Of a stretch of DNA of 64,000 nt, positions 1-8,224 are shown piece by piece (position 1 is the first letter of the stretch; the number at the start of each line of letters is the position of its first letter). The position numbers and the translations under genes are program-made. This stretch comes from JAUIAI01 sp041396685 (GTDB lineage: Bacteria > Pseudomonadota > Gammaproteobacteria > Burkholderiales > Burkholderiaceae_E). The stretch lies in contig JAWKYD010000024.1 of assembly GCA_041396685.1 (NCBI GenBank), positions 20,933 to 84,932 on the forward strand. Reading direction: 5' to 3'. The notes below the pieces were generated by a model that ran no database searches, was not told where the DNA came from, and saw only the letters and a list, made by a program, of their open reading frames with translations.

Positions 1-1
1 A

Positions 2-1519
2 CGTTGCCACCTGCGCTTCGACGACACCAATCCCGAGAAAGAGGACCAGGTCTTCGTCGATGCCATCTACGATGCCGTGCGCTGGCTCGGCTACCGCTGG
101 GACGCGGGCGCTGAGAACAACGGCTATTTCGCCAGCGACTATTTCCCGACCCTGTACGCATTCGCCGAGGCACTCGTCGAGGCCGGCCATGCCTACGTCG
201 ATTCGCAATCGGCCGACGAGATGCGTGCCCGTCGCGGCACGCTGACCGAGCCGGGCACCGAGTCCCCGTATCGAAGCCGCCCGCCCGCCGAGAGCCTCGC
301 GCTGCTGCGCGAGATGCGCGACGGCAAACACCCCGACGGCAGCCACATCCTGCGCGCGCGCATCGACATGGCCGCGCCGAACATGAACATGCGCGACCCG
401 GCGCTCTACCGGATCCGCCGCGCCGTTCATCACCGCACGGGCGATCGCTGGTGTGTCTACCCGATGTACGACTATGCGCACCCGATCGAAGACGCGCTCG
501 AGAACATCACCCATTCGCTCTGCACGCTCGAATTCCAGGATCATCGTCCGCTCTATGACTGGCTGCTCGAGCGCCTGGCCGAACTGAATCTGCTGAACCG
601 GCCGCTGCCGCGGCAGATCGAGTTCGCCCGCCTCAATCTCGAGTACACGGTCATGAGCAAACGGCGTCTGGCGACGCTGGTCGCCGACGGCCACGTGCAG
701 GGCTGGGACGACCCCCGCCTGCCGACCATCGCCGGCCTGCGCCGGCGCGGCTACACGCCCGGCGCGATCCGGCTTTTCTGCGACCGCATCGGCGTGACCA
801 GGTCGGACACCTGGATCGAACATTCCGCGCTGGAACAGGCGCTGCGCGACGATCTCGATGCCAGCGCGCCACGCGCGGTGGCGGTCCTGGCACCGCTCAG
901 GCTCGAGCTGAGCAACTGGCCGGCCGACTCCGTGGAGGCTTGCGAGGCGCCGGTTCATCCGCGCGACCCTGCGCGCGGCACGCGTCGCTTCAACCTGACC
1001 CGCGAACTCTGGATCGAGGCCGACGACTTCACCGAGACACCGCCGAAGGGCTATTTCCGCCTGTTTCCAGGCAACCGCGTCCGCTTGCGCTACGGCTTCG
1101 TCATCGAGTGCACGGGCTGCGAGAAAGATGCCGAGGGCCGGGTCGTCAAGGTGCTCGCCAACGTGCTACCCGACTCCAAATCCGGCACGCCGGGAGCCGA
1201 CAACTACAAGGTCAAGGGCAACATTCACTGGGTGTCGGCGACCGAGGGCCGCGCCGCGCAGGTGCGTCTCTACGAGCGCCTGTTCCTGCAACCGAACCCG
1301 GGCGCCGGTGATCGCGACTGGCTCAGCGATCTCAATCCCGACTCCCTGCAGAGCATTCAGGCCTTCGTCGAGCCGGGCATCCCAGCCGACGCGAGCCAGC
1401 CGATGCAGTTCGAACGCCACGGCTACTTCGTGTTCGACGACACCGATGGCAGTGCCGATCAGCTGGTCTTCAACCGGGCGGTCACGCTGAAGGATTCGTT
1501 CAAGGCGGGTGGCCGCTAG
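2..1519 (+). CDS. glnS: Glutamine--tRNA ligase, 3' part (5' end outside window)
   Basis: Cytoplasmic class I aminoacyl-tRNA synthetase that charges tRNA-Gln. The frame is open from base 2 and begins inside the catalytic domain, with RCHLRFDDTNPEKEDQ matching the GlnRS segment that follows the HIGH motif; the N-terminal Rossmann part with HIGH is off the window. The KMSKS-equivalent loop reads VMSKRRL (about bases 649-669). The remaining C-terminal half has the two anticodon-binding beta-barrels, ending in NRAVTLKDSFKAGGR, close to the usual GlnRS end. The presence of GlnRS argues against most alphaproteobacteria, which make Gln-tRNA by amidotransfer. Confidence 0.95.
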   Translation, partial: RCHLRFDDTNPEKEDQVFVDAIYDAVRWLGYRWDAGAENNGYFASDYFPTLYAFAEALVEAGHAYVDSQSADEMRARRGTLTEPGTESPYRSRPPAESLALLREMRDGKHPDGSHILRARIDMAAPNMNMRDPALYRIRRAVHHRTGDRWCVYPMYDYAHPIEDALENITHSLCTLEFQDHRPLYDWLLERLAELNLLNRPLPRQIEFARLNLEYTVMSKRRLATLVADGHVQGWDDPRLPTIAGLRRRGYTPGAIRLFCDRIGVTRSDTWIEHSALEQALRDDLDASAPRAVAVLAPLRLELSNWPADSVEACEAPVHPRDPARGTRRFNLTRELWIEADDFTETPPKGYFRLFPGNRVRLRYGFVIECTGCEKDAEGRVVKVLANVLPDSKSGTPGADNYKVKGNIHWVSATEGRAAQVRLYERLFLQPNPGAGDRDWLSDLNPDSLQSIQAFVEPGIPADASQPMQFERHGYFVFDDTDGSADQLVFNRAVTLKDSFKAGGR

Positions 1520-1561
1520 CCGCGGCGAGACGACCGCTTCCCTCCCCCGTGCGGCAGGCTG

Positions 1562-2293
1562 TCAGCGCACCAGATCACGGAAGGCCGAGAACTCCCAATC
1601 GCGCATGGCCACCAGCAGCGTGCGCGATTGGCGGTAGCGCAGATCGAGCCGGTGATCGGCGCGGTGCTGACGGGCGAAGTCCTCGATCAGTCGCTGCAGT
1701 CGCTCGACGAACGCGGCCGTCGCCGGCACGGACACCGAACCGTGCGTGAGTGCGAGGATCTCGGCATCGCCGTCGAAGCCGCCGGAGAAGAAGTCGGTCA
1801 TCGCCTGGGCGCGGAAATACGCCATGACCGGGCCGTGCGGCCGCCAGCGGAAGCCCTTGGCCAACCGCAACGAATAACGGTTGTTTGCGCGCAGGTGGAT
1901 CACGCCGATGGCATCGAGCCGCACCAGACGAGCGATGAGTTCGGCCGGCGTCAGGCGATAGAACTCCAGGATCTGCTCGTAACGCCACTCGCTCTGGCAA
2001 CAGATCGCCACCAGGAGCAATTCACGCTCGGCGACCAGCGCGCGCTCCTGCGCTTCGGTCAGCTCGTTCGGCAAGGGCGCGGTGTCCGCGATGCCGCGCG
2101 CCAGATCCGTGAAATCGATCGACAGCAACGCCAGGATGCGATCGATCCGGGCGAGCGTGATCTCGCCGCGTGAAAACATACGCTTGACCGACGACTCGCT
2201 GACCTCGAGCCGCGCGCTCAGATCGCGATAGGTGAGCCCCGCGGCGCGCAGTTCACGCTTTAGCGCGTTGACGAGTTGCTGAGTCGTGGCCAT
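1562..2293 (-). CDS. XRE-type helix-turn-helix transcriptional regulator
   Basis: A 243-residue protein. Residues about 5-60 form a helix-turn-helix of the XRE/Cro type (LTYRDLSARLEVSESSVKRM is the recognition segment). A longer all-alpha region follows (about 80-243) that has no motif I can name and could be a ligand or dimerisation domain. Its own ligand and targets are not visible. It is convergent with glnS (42 bp apart) and divergent from the secreted pair at 2417-3834, so that pair or its own gene is a possible target. The 120 bp upstream of its start are AT-rich compared with the surroundings and would hold its promoter. Confidence 0.8.
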   Translation of the reverse strand: MATTQQLVNALKRELRAAGLTYRDLSARLEVSESSVKRMFSRGEITLARIDRILALLSIDFTDLARGIADTAPLPNELTEAQERALVAERELLLVAICCQSEWRYEQILEFYRLTPAELIARLVRLDAIGVIHLRANNRYSLRLAKGFRWRPHGPVMAYFRAQAMTDFFSGGFDGDAEILALTHGSVSVPATAAFVERLQRLIEDFARQHRADHRLDLRYRQSRTLLVAMRDWEFSAFRDLVR

Positions 2294-2416
2294 GAGTAAG
2301 TACTAATATTTGATACCTATAGTCGATCAGATTACAACTTCGTACCCAATTATTGCACTTGCTGTGTGAATTCCAGAACATCGGGCCCTGTCCAAACAGA
2401 CCCGAGGAGGTCACAC

Positions 2417-2938
2417 ATGAAGATGGATCCACAAGCCCGCCAGGGCCGGCAGGCGTCGACGCAAGGCGAGTCGACGCCACACGCCACGACCGCCCGCCCG
2501 CCACGTCTGGCCGCGCTTGCCCTGGCCGGCTTCTTCGGCGCTGCGTCGCTAGCCGCCCTACCCGCGCCGGTGCTCGCCCAGTCCGATACCGTTTCGATGG
2601 CCAGCGAGATGTCGGCGCTGTCGGCCACCGTCCCGATCGCGGTTTCGGCGTCGATGTCCGCGCTGGCCCTCAGCGGGCCGGCTCTGCTGACGATCGTCGC
2701 CGTGCAGGCGAGCGCGGACGGCGCGGTCTGGATCGTCGAGCAGGCATCGACGGGCGCACGCGCGGTGCTGCGTCTGACCGGACGCGCCGCCGGCCTGAGC
2801 ATGGTGGGTGTCGGCACGACCGTTCAGACGGTGACTCTCAGCGCCGGGTCGCTGCTGATTGCATCTGGCGAGGTGATCGCATTTATTCCCAATGCGCTCG
2901 GGCATCGCCTCATGCACCACGAACGCATCACCGACTGA
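2417..2938 (+). CDS. Secreted or membrane-anchored protein of unknown function, partner of the DUF2145 gene
   Basis: A 173-residue protein. The start is set by a GAGGAGG ribosome site 7 bases before ATG 2417, and not by the upstream in-frame ATG at 2366. Residues about 30-55 form a signal peptide (a basic PPR stretch, then a hydrophobic run ending PAPVLAQ). The mature part is small, Ala/Ser/Val-rich and hydrophobic, with a second hydrophobic segment near residues 125-160 and a His/Arg-rich end. I do not recognise a named domain. Its stop lies 14 bp before the DUF2145 gene, so the two are almost certainly cotranscribed and may act together in the periplasm. Confidence 0.65.
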   Translation: MKMDPQARQGRQASTQGESTPHATTARPPRLAALALAGFFGAASLAALPAPVLAQSDTVSMASEMSALSATVPIAVSASMSALALSGPALLTIVAVQASADGAVWIVEQASTGARAVLRLTGRAAGLSMVGVGTTVQTVTLSAGSLLIASGEVIAFIPNALGHRLMHHERITD

Positions 2939-2952
2939 CACGGTGGCCGACC

Positions 2953-3834
2953 ATGAACAACCAATCGATCACCACTCGCCCCAGGGCGATACCGGCCGCG
3001 CCGTCCCTAGCCAGGGTGCGCGCACTTGTCGCACGCGGTCTGTTCCGTCTCGGCATCCTGTTCGCCGGCTGCACCGGGCTGGCCGCGTCGCCGGGCTGGG
3101 CCGGTCAATCCTGCGAAGTCCATCGACCGGGCGCGACCGAATTGCGGCAGACCTTCGAACTCGCCGCCCATACGGCGACGGCGCTCGACCGCAGCGGTGC
3201 CGATGTCGCCATCCTGGCCCGCGCCGGCCAGGATCTGCGCAGCTACGGGCTGCGTTTCTCGCACGTCGCATTTGCCTACCGTGAGAACCCCGGCGTCGGC
3301 GGGTCGGGTCTTTGGCGCGTCGCCCATCTGTTGAACGAATGCGGCACCGCACGCAGTGCGCTCTACCGTCAGGGCCTGGCCGAGTTCTTCAACGATCAGC
3401 CGTTTCGATGGCAGGCCGCACTCGTCGTCCCCGAGCGCCCGGTTCAAGCCGCGCTGCTGCCGCTGATGCGCGACGACACCCGGCTGGCCAGCCTGCTCGA
3501 GCGTCGTTACAGCATGGTCGCCTATCCGTGGGCGCAGCGATACCAGCAATCCAACGCCTGGCTGCTCGAAACCTTTGCGATGGCACTCGAGCCTGCACTG
3601 CACGAGCGGCGCCTTGCCCAGGCCTGGCTGATGGTGCACGGCTACCAGCCCACGACGCTGCGCATTTCGGCGGCCAGGCGTCTGGGAGCGGGGCTGACGC
3701 GGGCCAATGTGAGCTTCGACGACCATCCGGCACGACAACTGGCACGCAATCGCATCGAGACCGTGACCGCCGACTCGCTGCTCGGCTGGTTGCACTCTGC
3801 CGGCTACGGCGGGCCGATGCAGCTGATCGACTGA
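2953..3834 (+). CDS. DUF2145 family exported protein
   Basis: A 293-residue protein with an N-terminal basic stretch and hydrophobic signal (about residues 22-50, ending SPGWAGQSC). The body resembles DUF2145, a proteobacterial family of unknown function, with the stretches SHVAFAYRE and HLLNECGTARSALY. A conserved cysteine and histidine pair in this region recalls papain-like or NlpC/P60-like hydrolases, but I infer that only weakly. ATG 2953 was chosen because the signal peptide follows it directly. It is the second gene of a two-gene unit with the small secreted protein upstream. Confidence 0.7.
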   Translation: MNNQSITTRPRAIPAAPSLARVRALVARGLFRLGILFAGCTGLAASPGWAGQSCEVHRPGATELRQTFELAAHTATALDRSGADVAILARAGQDLRSYGLRFSHVAFAYRENPGVGGSGLWRVAHLLNECGTARSALYRQGLAEFFNDQPFRWQAALVVPERPVQAALLPLMRDDTRLASLLERRYSMVAYPWAQRYQQSNAWLLETFAMALEPALHERRLAQAWLMVHGYQPTTLRISAARRLGAGLTRANVSFDDHPARQLARNRIETVTADSLLGWLHSAGYGGPMQLID

Positions 3835-3936
3835 TCCAGTGCATGCCGACGTTCGCGCGACCTGGCGCAGCGCCACGGTCTGCGCCACACCGAGTTGCCT
3901 CCGACCATCGCCCGCAGACCCGAAAGAACGATCGAA

Positions 3937-5916
3937 ATGAAAGACACCCAAGCCCTCGACCCCGTCCGCCGGCCCGAACAAGCGCAGGCGCACGGCCAGT
4001 TCTCGTTGCTCAGGCAACGGCGGTTCGCACCGTTCTTCTGGACCCAGTTCCTCGGCGCCGCGAACGACAACCTGTTCAAGTTCGCGCTGACCGTGTTGAT
4101 CACCTATCAACTCCAGCTCGACTGGCTGCCACCGGCCAAGGCCGGCCTGGTCATCGGTGCATTGTTCATCGCGCCCTTCGTGCTGCTCTCGGCCACCAGT
4201 GGCCAGCTGGCCGACAAATTCGACAAGGCGAGCCTGATCCGTGCCCTCAAGACCGCCGAGATCCTGATCATGGGCCTCGCCGCGATCGGTCTGTGGCGTG
4301 CGCAGATCCCGCTGCTGCTGGCCTGCATCTTCCTGATGGGTGCCCAGTCGGCGGTGTTCGGCCCGGTCAAGTACGCCTACCTGCCGCAGCACCTGGATTC
4401 GCACGAGCTGACCGGTGGCAACGGCATGGTCGAGATGGGCACCTTCGTCGCGATCCTGCTCGGCAACGTCGCGGGCGGTTTGCTGATCGCCCAGCCGGCG
4501 ATCGGCCCGACCACGGTCGCGCTCGCCTGCCTGGCGCTGGCAGTGCTGGGCAGATTCACGGCGGCCGGCGTGCCGGCTTCGCCACCCCTGGCCGGCGAGT
4601 TACGCATCAATCCGAACCCGGTGACCGAGACCTGGCGCAACCTGCGCCTGGCGCATGCCGACAAGACCGTGTTTCGCTCCCTGCTGGGGATCTCCTGGAT
4701 GTGGTGCTTCGGCGCCATCTTCCTGGCCCAATTCCCGGTCTTCGCGCGCGATGTACTCGGCGGCGACGAGCAGGTGGCCTCGCTGCTGCTGGTGGTGTTC
4801 TCGGTCGGTATCGGTGCGGGCTCGCTCGCCTGCGAGTCCTTGTCGCGCCGCCAGGTCGAGATCGGCCTGGTGCCGCTGGGGGCGATCGGCATGACGGTGT
4901 TCGCGATCGATCTCTGGCTGGCCACCCGCAATCTGCATCCGTTCGCCGGCACGATGTCGATCGCCACGTTCGCCGGTTCGGCCGGCAACTGGCGGGTGAT
5001 GGCCGACCTCGCGCTGCTGTCGTTCTTCACCGGCATCTACAGCGTGCCGATGTACGCGCTGATCCAGACCCGCTCCAAACCGACCCATCGGGCGCGGATC
5101 ATCGCGGCAAACAACATCCTCAATGCCGCGCTGATGGTTATCAGCTCGCTGGGTGCCGGCATGTTGTTGTCGGCCGGGCTGTCCGTGCCCGAACTCTTTT
5201 TGGTGGCCGGCCTGCTCAATGCGGTGGTCGCCGCCTTCATTTTCTGGCTGGTGCCCGCCTACGCGCTGCGATTCGTCTGCTGGGTGATGGCGCGCATCGT
5301 CTATCGCTGCCGGATAAGCGGTGCCGACGCGATCCCGGACACTGGCGCCGCGCTGTTGATCGCCAACCATGTCTCGTTCGCCGACGCGATCCTGCTGATG
5401 GCGGCAAGCCCGCGCCCGGTGCGATTCCTGATGGACCACCGGATCTTCGCCAATCCCGTCCTCGGGCCGCTGTTCCGCCTGGCCGGTGCGATCCCGGTCG
5501 CACCGCGCGACGAGGATCCGCAGTGCTATCGGGCCGCGATGACGCGTGCCCAGCAGGTGCTGCGCGACGGAGAGTTGCTCGGCATCTTCCCGGAAGGTGG
5601 CATCACACGCAACGGCGAGCTGGCCGAGTTCCGCGCCGGTGCACGGCGCATCCTCGAGACCGCGCAGTCCGAGAATCTGACCGTCCCGGTGGTGCCGATC
5701 GGCCTGAACGGGCTCTGGGGTTCGTTCTTCTCGCGTATCGAGAACGGCCGGGCGATGGTCGCCCCGCTGCGCCGCGGACTGCGCAGCCGAATCGAGATCC
5801 GCGTCGGTGCGGCGCTGAATGCGGCGGAGGCGAGCACCGACGCGATGCGTGCGGCGATCGTCGCGCTGCTCGATCCGGTCTCGGGGCCACGGCTCGCGAC
5901 GCCACCGTCGGCCTGA
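3937..5916 (+). CDS. Lysophospholipid transporter LplT-like / PlsC acyltransferase fusion
   Basis: A 659-residue inner-membrane protein. Residues about 20-430 are an MFS transporter of the LplT type with 12 predicted membrane segments (the start FFWTQFLGAANDNLFKFA is characteristic). Residues about 450-650 are a PlsC-type 1-acyl-glycerophosphate acyltransferase with the catalytic NHVSFAD motif (H478, D483), the FPEGGITRNGE motif and a VPVVPIGL block. The known role of these parts is to flip lysophospholipids inward and reacylate them. Many relatives carry a third acyl-ACP/AMP-binding ligase domain (Aas); here the chain stops after PlsC, so acyl donors must come from elsewhere. ATG 3937 is preferred; ATG 3895 would add 14 residues. 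Confidence 0.88.
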   Translation: MKDTQALDPVRRPEQAQAHGQFSLLRQRRFAPFFWTQFLGAANDNLFKFALTVLITYQLQLDWLPPAKAGLVIGALFIAPFVLLSATSGQLADKFDKASLIRALKTAEILIMGLAAIGLWRAQIPLLLACIFLMGAQSAVFGPVKYAYLPQHLDSHELTGGNGMVEMGTFVAILLGNVAGGLLIAQPAIGPTTVALACLALAVLGRFTAAGVPASPPLAGELRINPNPVTETWRNLRLAHADKTVFRSLLGISWMWCFGAIFLAQFPVFARDVLGGDEQVASLLLVVFSVGIGAGSLACESLSRRQVEIGLVPLGAIGMTVFAIDLWLATRNLHPFAGTMSIATFAGSAGNWRVMADLALLSFFTGIYSVPMYALIQTRSKPTHRARIIAANNILNAALMVISSLGAGMLLSAGLSVPELFLVAGLLNAVVAAFIFWLVPAYALRFVCWVMARIVYRCRISGADAIPDTGAALLIANHVSFADAILLMAASPRPVRFLMDHRIFANPVLGPLFRLAGAIPVAPRDEDPQCYRAAMTRAQQVLRDGELLGIFPEGGITRNGELAEFRAGARRILETAQSENLTVPVVPIGLNGLWGSFFSRIENGRAMVAPLRRGLRSRIEIRVGAALNAAEASTDAMRAAIVALLDPVSGPRLATPPSA

Positions 5917-6044
5917 GACCGGCTCGCGACCCGCGAGTCGGCCCATCCGCCGGCGCGGGCGCGCTGCCCGACCGGCCGATCGGATCCCTCACGAAGCCAC
6001 GGCTTTCACGCGCCGTGATACCGCAACCCGCGACGGTTTCGGCG

Positions 6045-6698
6045 TCAGCCCAGGTCGAGCACCGAATCGGCGACGAACGGGTTGGAACGACGTTCGTCGC
6101 CGAAGGTCGACATCGGACCGTGACCCGGCACGAACGCCGTATCATCGCCCAGGGGCCAGAGCTTGTCGCGGATCGACGCGATCAAGGTCGCGTGATCACC
6201 GCGCGGAAAATCGGTGCGTCCGATCGACCCCTGGAACAAGACGTCGCCCACGATCGCCAGGCCCGCGCCGGCATGATGGAAGACCACGTGGCCCGGCGTG
6301 TGCCCCGGACAATGCAGGACGTCGAGCGTCTGCTCGCCGAAGCACACCGTGTCACCGTCGATCAGCCAGCGATCGGGGACGAAGGCGTCCAGCTTCGACA
6401 GGCCGAAGCGCTGCCCCTGACCGGGCAGTTGATCGATCCAGAACTTGTCGTCGACGTGCGGTCCTTCGAGCGGCACGCCGTGCCGGTCGGCGTATTCGCG
6501 TGACTGGCCGCAATGATCGATGTGACCATGAGTCAGGAAGACCTTCTCGAGACGCGCACCGGACTGAGCGAGGGCCGCGTCGACGCGGTCGAGATCGCCA
6601 CCGGGGTCGAACACCGCGGCGCGCCCGCTCGCAGTGCAGACCAGCAACGAACAATTCTGTTGAAACGGGGTGACGGGCACCACGGTGAGTCTGATCAT
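6045..6698 (-). CDS. Metallo-beta-lactamase-fold hydrolase, YcbL/glyoxalase II-like
   Basis: A 217-residue cytoplasmic protein with the binuclear metal site of the MBL fold: THGHIDHCGQ (HxHxDH), CPGHTPGHV, VGDVLFQGSIGR and a C-terminal VPGHGP. The length and motif set match the short glyoxalase II-like group (YcbL), which hydrolyses thioesters such as S-lactoylglutathione; the actual substrate cannot be told from sequence. The start at 6698 is supported by AAAGGA five bases upstream; an ATG two codons earlier (6704) overlaps that ribosome site. Confidence 0.85.
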   Translation of the reverse strand: MIRLTVVPVTPFQQNCSLLVCTASGRAAVFDPGGDLDRVDAALAQSGARLEKVFLTHGHIDHCGQSREYADRHGVPLEGPHVDDKFWIDQLPGQGQRFGLSKLDAFVPDRWLIDGDTVCFGEQTLDVLHCPGHTPGHVVFHHAGAGLAIVGDVLFQGSIGRTDFPRGDHATLIASIRDKLWPLGDDTAFVPGHGPMSTFGDERRSNPFVADSVLDLG

Positions 6699-6783
6699 GG
6701 TCATCCTTTGAAGAGCGGTTTGCGGCTGCGTGCCGTTGGACAGACATCTTGCGAAACAGCACGCACGGCCTACAGATCGCGGG

Positions 6784-7155
6784 CTATCGGCGGGTCGGTC
6801 GCCATGCATTGAGCATCAAGGCTTCGAGCGGCACGATATCCAGCGCATCGGCATGGGTTGCTTCCAGGACCACCGGCGGCGCGACACCCGCTTCATAGGC
6901 CTGCAACCAACGACTGGCGCACAAGCACCAGCGGTCGCCGGCGCGCAGACCGGCGAAACGAAACTCGGGACGCGGTGTACTCAGGTCGTTGCCCACGGAG
7001 GACGAGAACGCCAGGAACGCCTCGGTCACGCGCGCGCAGACCGTGTGATTGGCGGGGTCTTGGGGATGCGCGTCGCAGCATCCGCTACGGTCGAAACCGG
7101 TAAGCGGGTCGTAGGAACAGGCCAGCAGCGGACCACCCAACACATTGACCGTCAT
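6784..7155 (-). CDS. DUF2237 family protein
   Basis: A 123-residue soluble protein that matches DUF2237 almost end to end: NVLGGPLLACSYDPLTGF, GCCDAHPQDPANHTVCA, FLAFSSSVGNDLSTPRPEF, GDRWCLCASRW and AYEAGVAPPVVLEATH. The family is widespread, cysteine-rich (here including CC and CLC) and of unknown function. It lies 85 bp upstream of the MBL hydrolase on the same strand and may be read with it. Confidence 0.88.
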   Translation of the reverse strand: MTVNVLGGPLLACSYDPLTGFDRSGCCDAHPQDPANHTVCARVTEAFLAFSSSVGNDLSTPRPEFRFAGLRAGDRWCLCASRWLQAYEAGVAPPVVLEATHADALDIVPLEALMLNAWRPTRR

Positions 7156-7221
7156 TGCGGTTCCACGACCCCGGGCGGCCCAAGCTTGTGTCGCCCGAGC
7201 TTACAGTGAGCCTTGTCGGAT

Positions 7222-7242
7222 CTTGAAACACTTGAAACAAGT
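7222..7242 (+). promoter_or_regulatory. Candidate upstream activator site for the sigma-54 promoter
   Basis: Two adjacent copies of CTTGAAACA (7222-7230 and 7231-7239), and an overlapping inverted repeat ACTTG-AAA-CAAGT (7230-7242), sit 38-58 bases before the -24 element of the promoter at 7280. Enhancer-binding proteins that work with sigma-54 bind such paired sites. The identity of the activator is unknown. Confidence 0.4.
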
Positions 7243-7279
7243 TCCAAATAATCAGGCACTTGCGAAAGCCTCTCGAACA

Positions 7280-7295
7280 TGGCACGGCGATTGCA
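7280..7295 (+). promoter_or_regulatory. Sigma-54 (-24/-12) promoter, full consensus
   Basis: TGGCACGGCGATTGCA matches the sigma-54 consensus TGGCACG-N4-TTGCA at every defined position, with the correct GG-to-GC spacing. Counting the C of TTGC as -12 puts +1 at about 7306. No coding gene starts downstream on this strand before the terminator at 7392. Confidence 0.8.
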
Positions 7296-7305
7296 TATAG
7301 TAACG

Positions 7306-7418
7306 TGCATCCTCTTGGGATGCTGACGGACCGGGGTTGGCCTGTGTCGCAGCAGGTTCCCGGTAGCGATCACTCCTAGCATCAGTCCTTGAAGCCGCCG
7401 CCTGGCGGCTTTTTTTTT
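7306..7418 (+). ncRNA. Candidate sigma-54-dependent small RNA, about 113 nt
   Basis: The predicted transcript runs from the sigma-54 start to a strong intrinsic terminator. It opens with a hairpin, GCATCC (7307-7312) pairing with GGATGC (7318-7323) around a 5-nt loop, which begins one base after the predicted +1. The middle is about 65 nt and contains CACTCCT (7371-7377), which could pair with a Shine-Dalgarno sequence. It lies between DUF2237 and ogt, both on the other strand, and carries no convincing reading frame. GlmY/GlmZ and CrcZ are known sigma-54-dependent small RNAs, but I see no clear sequence match to them. Confidence 0.6.
7392..7418 (+). terminator. Rho-independent terminator of the candidate small RNA
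   Basis: An 8-bp GC-rich stem, AAGCCGCC (7392-7399) with GGCGGCTT (7404-7411), closed by a 4-nt loop and followed by an uninterrupted run of nine T ending at 7418. Confidence 0.85.
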
Positions 7419-7454
7419 GCCCGCGCGAGCCGCCATCCGCGCGCCGGGGCCGCA

Positions 7455-8087
7455 TCAGAGCAACACCGGCGAGGATCCCTCGAGTTTGAGCAGCCGGATC
7501 TTGTCCTCGACGCCGCCGGCGGCCGAGAACCCGCCCAGGCCGCGGGTGCCCAACACCCGATGGCAGGGAATGATCACGGGAATGGGATTGGCGCCACAAG
7601 CCGAGCCGACCGCGCGCGGCACGGAGTCTATCCGAGACGCAAGTTCGAGATAGGTTCGCGTCTGTCCGAACGGGATCTCGAGCATGGCGTCGAACACCTG
7701 CCTCTGAAAGGGGCTGCCGCTCGGTTGCAGCGGCAGATCGAATTGCTGCAATCGCCCGTCGAAGTAGGCGAGCAACTGCTCACGCGCGAGCTGCAACAGG
7801 GAATCGGCGTGGCCGTCGAGGGCGTGGCCGTCGAGGGCGTGGCCGTCGAGGGCGTGGCCGTCGAGGGCGTGGCCGTCGAGGGCGTGGCCGTCGAGGGCGT
7901 GGCCGTCGAGGGCGTGGCCGTCGAGGGCGTGGCCGTCGAGGGCTTGCTCGCCCTCGCCCGATCGGCGCACGCCATCGGACGATGCCGCGGTCGGGCGCCC
8001 GGCGCCCCAGCGCAGCGACACGAGAGCGCGTCCGTTCGAGGTGATCCGGGTCGGACCGAAAGGTGTGTCGAACGTGATCGAGGGCAT
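7455..8087 (-). CDS. ogt: Methylated-DNA--protein-cysteine S-methyltransferase (Ogt/AGT type) with an internal pentapeptide repeat
   Basis: A 210-residue suicide repair protein that moves alkyl groups from O6-alkylguanine or O4-alkylthymine to its own cysteine. The active site is IIPCHRVLG with acceptor Cys175; the DNA-binding helix-turn-helix lies just before it (FQRQVFDAML, AVGSACGANPIPV). The N-terminal domain runs MPSITFDTPFGP to about residue 45. It is then interrupted by nine exact ALDGH pentapeptides (about residues 49-93) before the conserved REQLLAYFDGRLQQFDLPL helix. That position is a variable loop in the family, so the catalytic domain is intact. The C-terminus is normal. Confidence 0.9.
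   Translation of the reverse strand: MPSITFDTPFGPTRITSNGRALVSLRWGAGRPTAASSDGVRRSGEGEQALDGHALDGHALDGHALDGHALDGHALDGHALDGHALDGHALDGHADSLLQLAREQLLAYFDGRLQQFDLPLQPSGSPFQRQVFDAMLEIPFGQTRTYLELASRIDSVPRAVGSACGANPIPVIIPCHRVLGTRGLGGFSAAGGVEDKIRLLKLEGSSPVLL
7808..7942. repeat. 15-bp tandem repeat, nine exact copies, in frame inside ogt
   Basis: The unit CGTGGCCGTCGAGGG is repeated nine times without a mismatch over 135 bp. Because the unit is a multiple of three, gain or loss of copies keeps the ogt frame and changes only the number of ALDGH pentapeptides. Absence of divergence between copies points to recent expansion by slippage or recombination. Confidence 0.95.
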
Positions 8088-8224
8088 GATGCGATTATCG
8101 CCGACGGCCCCGTTGTCGTGACCGTCGCGGGCCTTCCGCTTTCGTTGCCGCCGCCAAGCGTCTTCGATCCCGCCGGGTCCGGTCAGTTTCCCGGCTCCGG
8201 AGCCCGACCGCCTCAGGTCCCTCC

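Noticed and set aside
3312..6503. Very long plus-strand open frame (over 1000 codons)
   Set aside because: It lies in another frame over the DUF2145 gene, LplT-PlsC and the MBL gene and shows Arg/Pro-rich composition without domains; it is a high-GC shadow.
7152..7436. A minus-strand coding gene in the gap between DUF2237 and ogt (94 codons)
   Set aside because: It overlaps the terminator and the sigma-54 promoter on the other strand, is rich in Arg, and has no recognisable domain.
7808..7942. Possible CRISPR-like or satellite array
   Set aside because: The repeat is 15 bp, contiguous, without spacers, and keeps the ogt frame; it is an in-gene tandem repeat.
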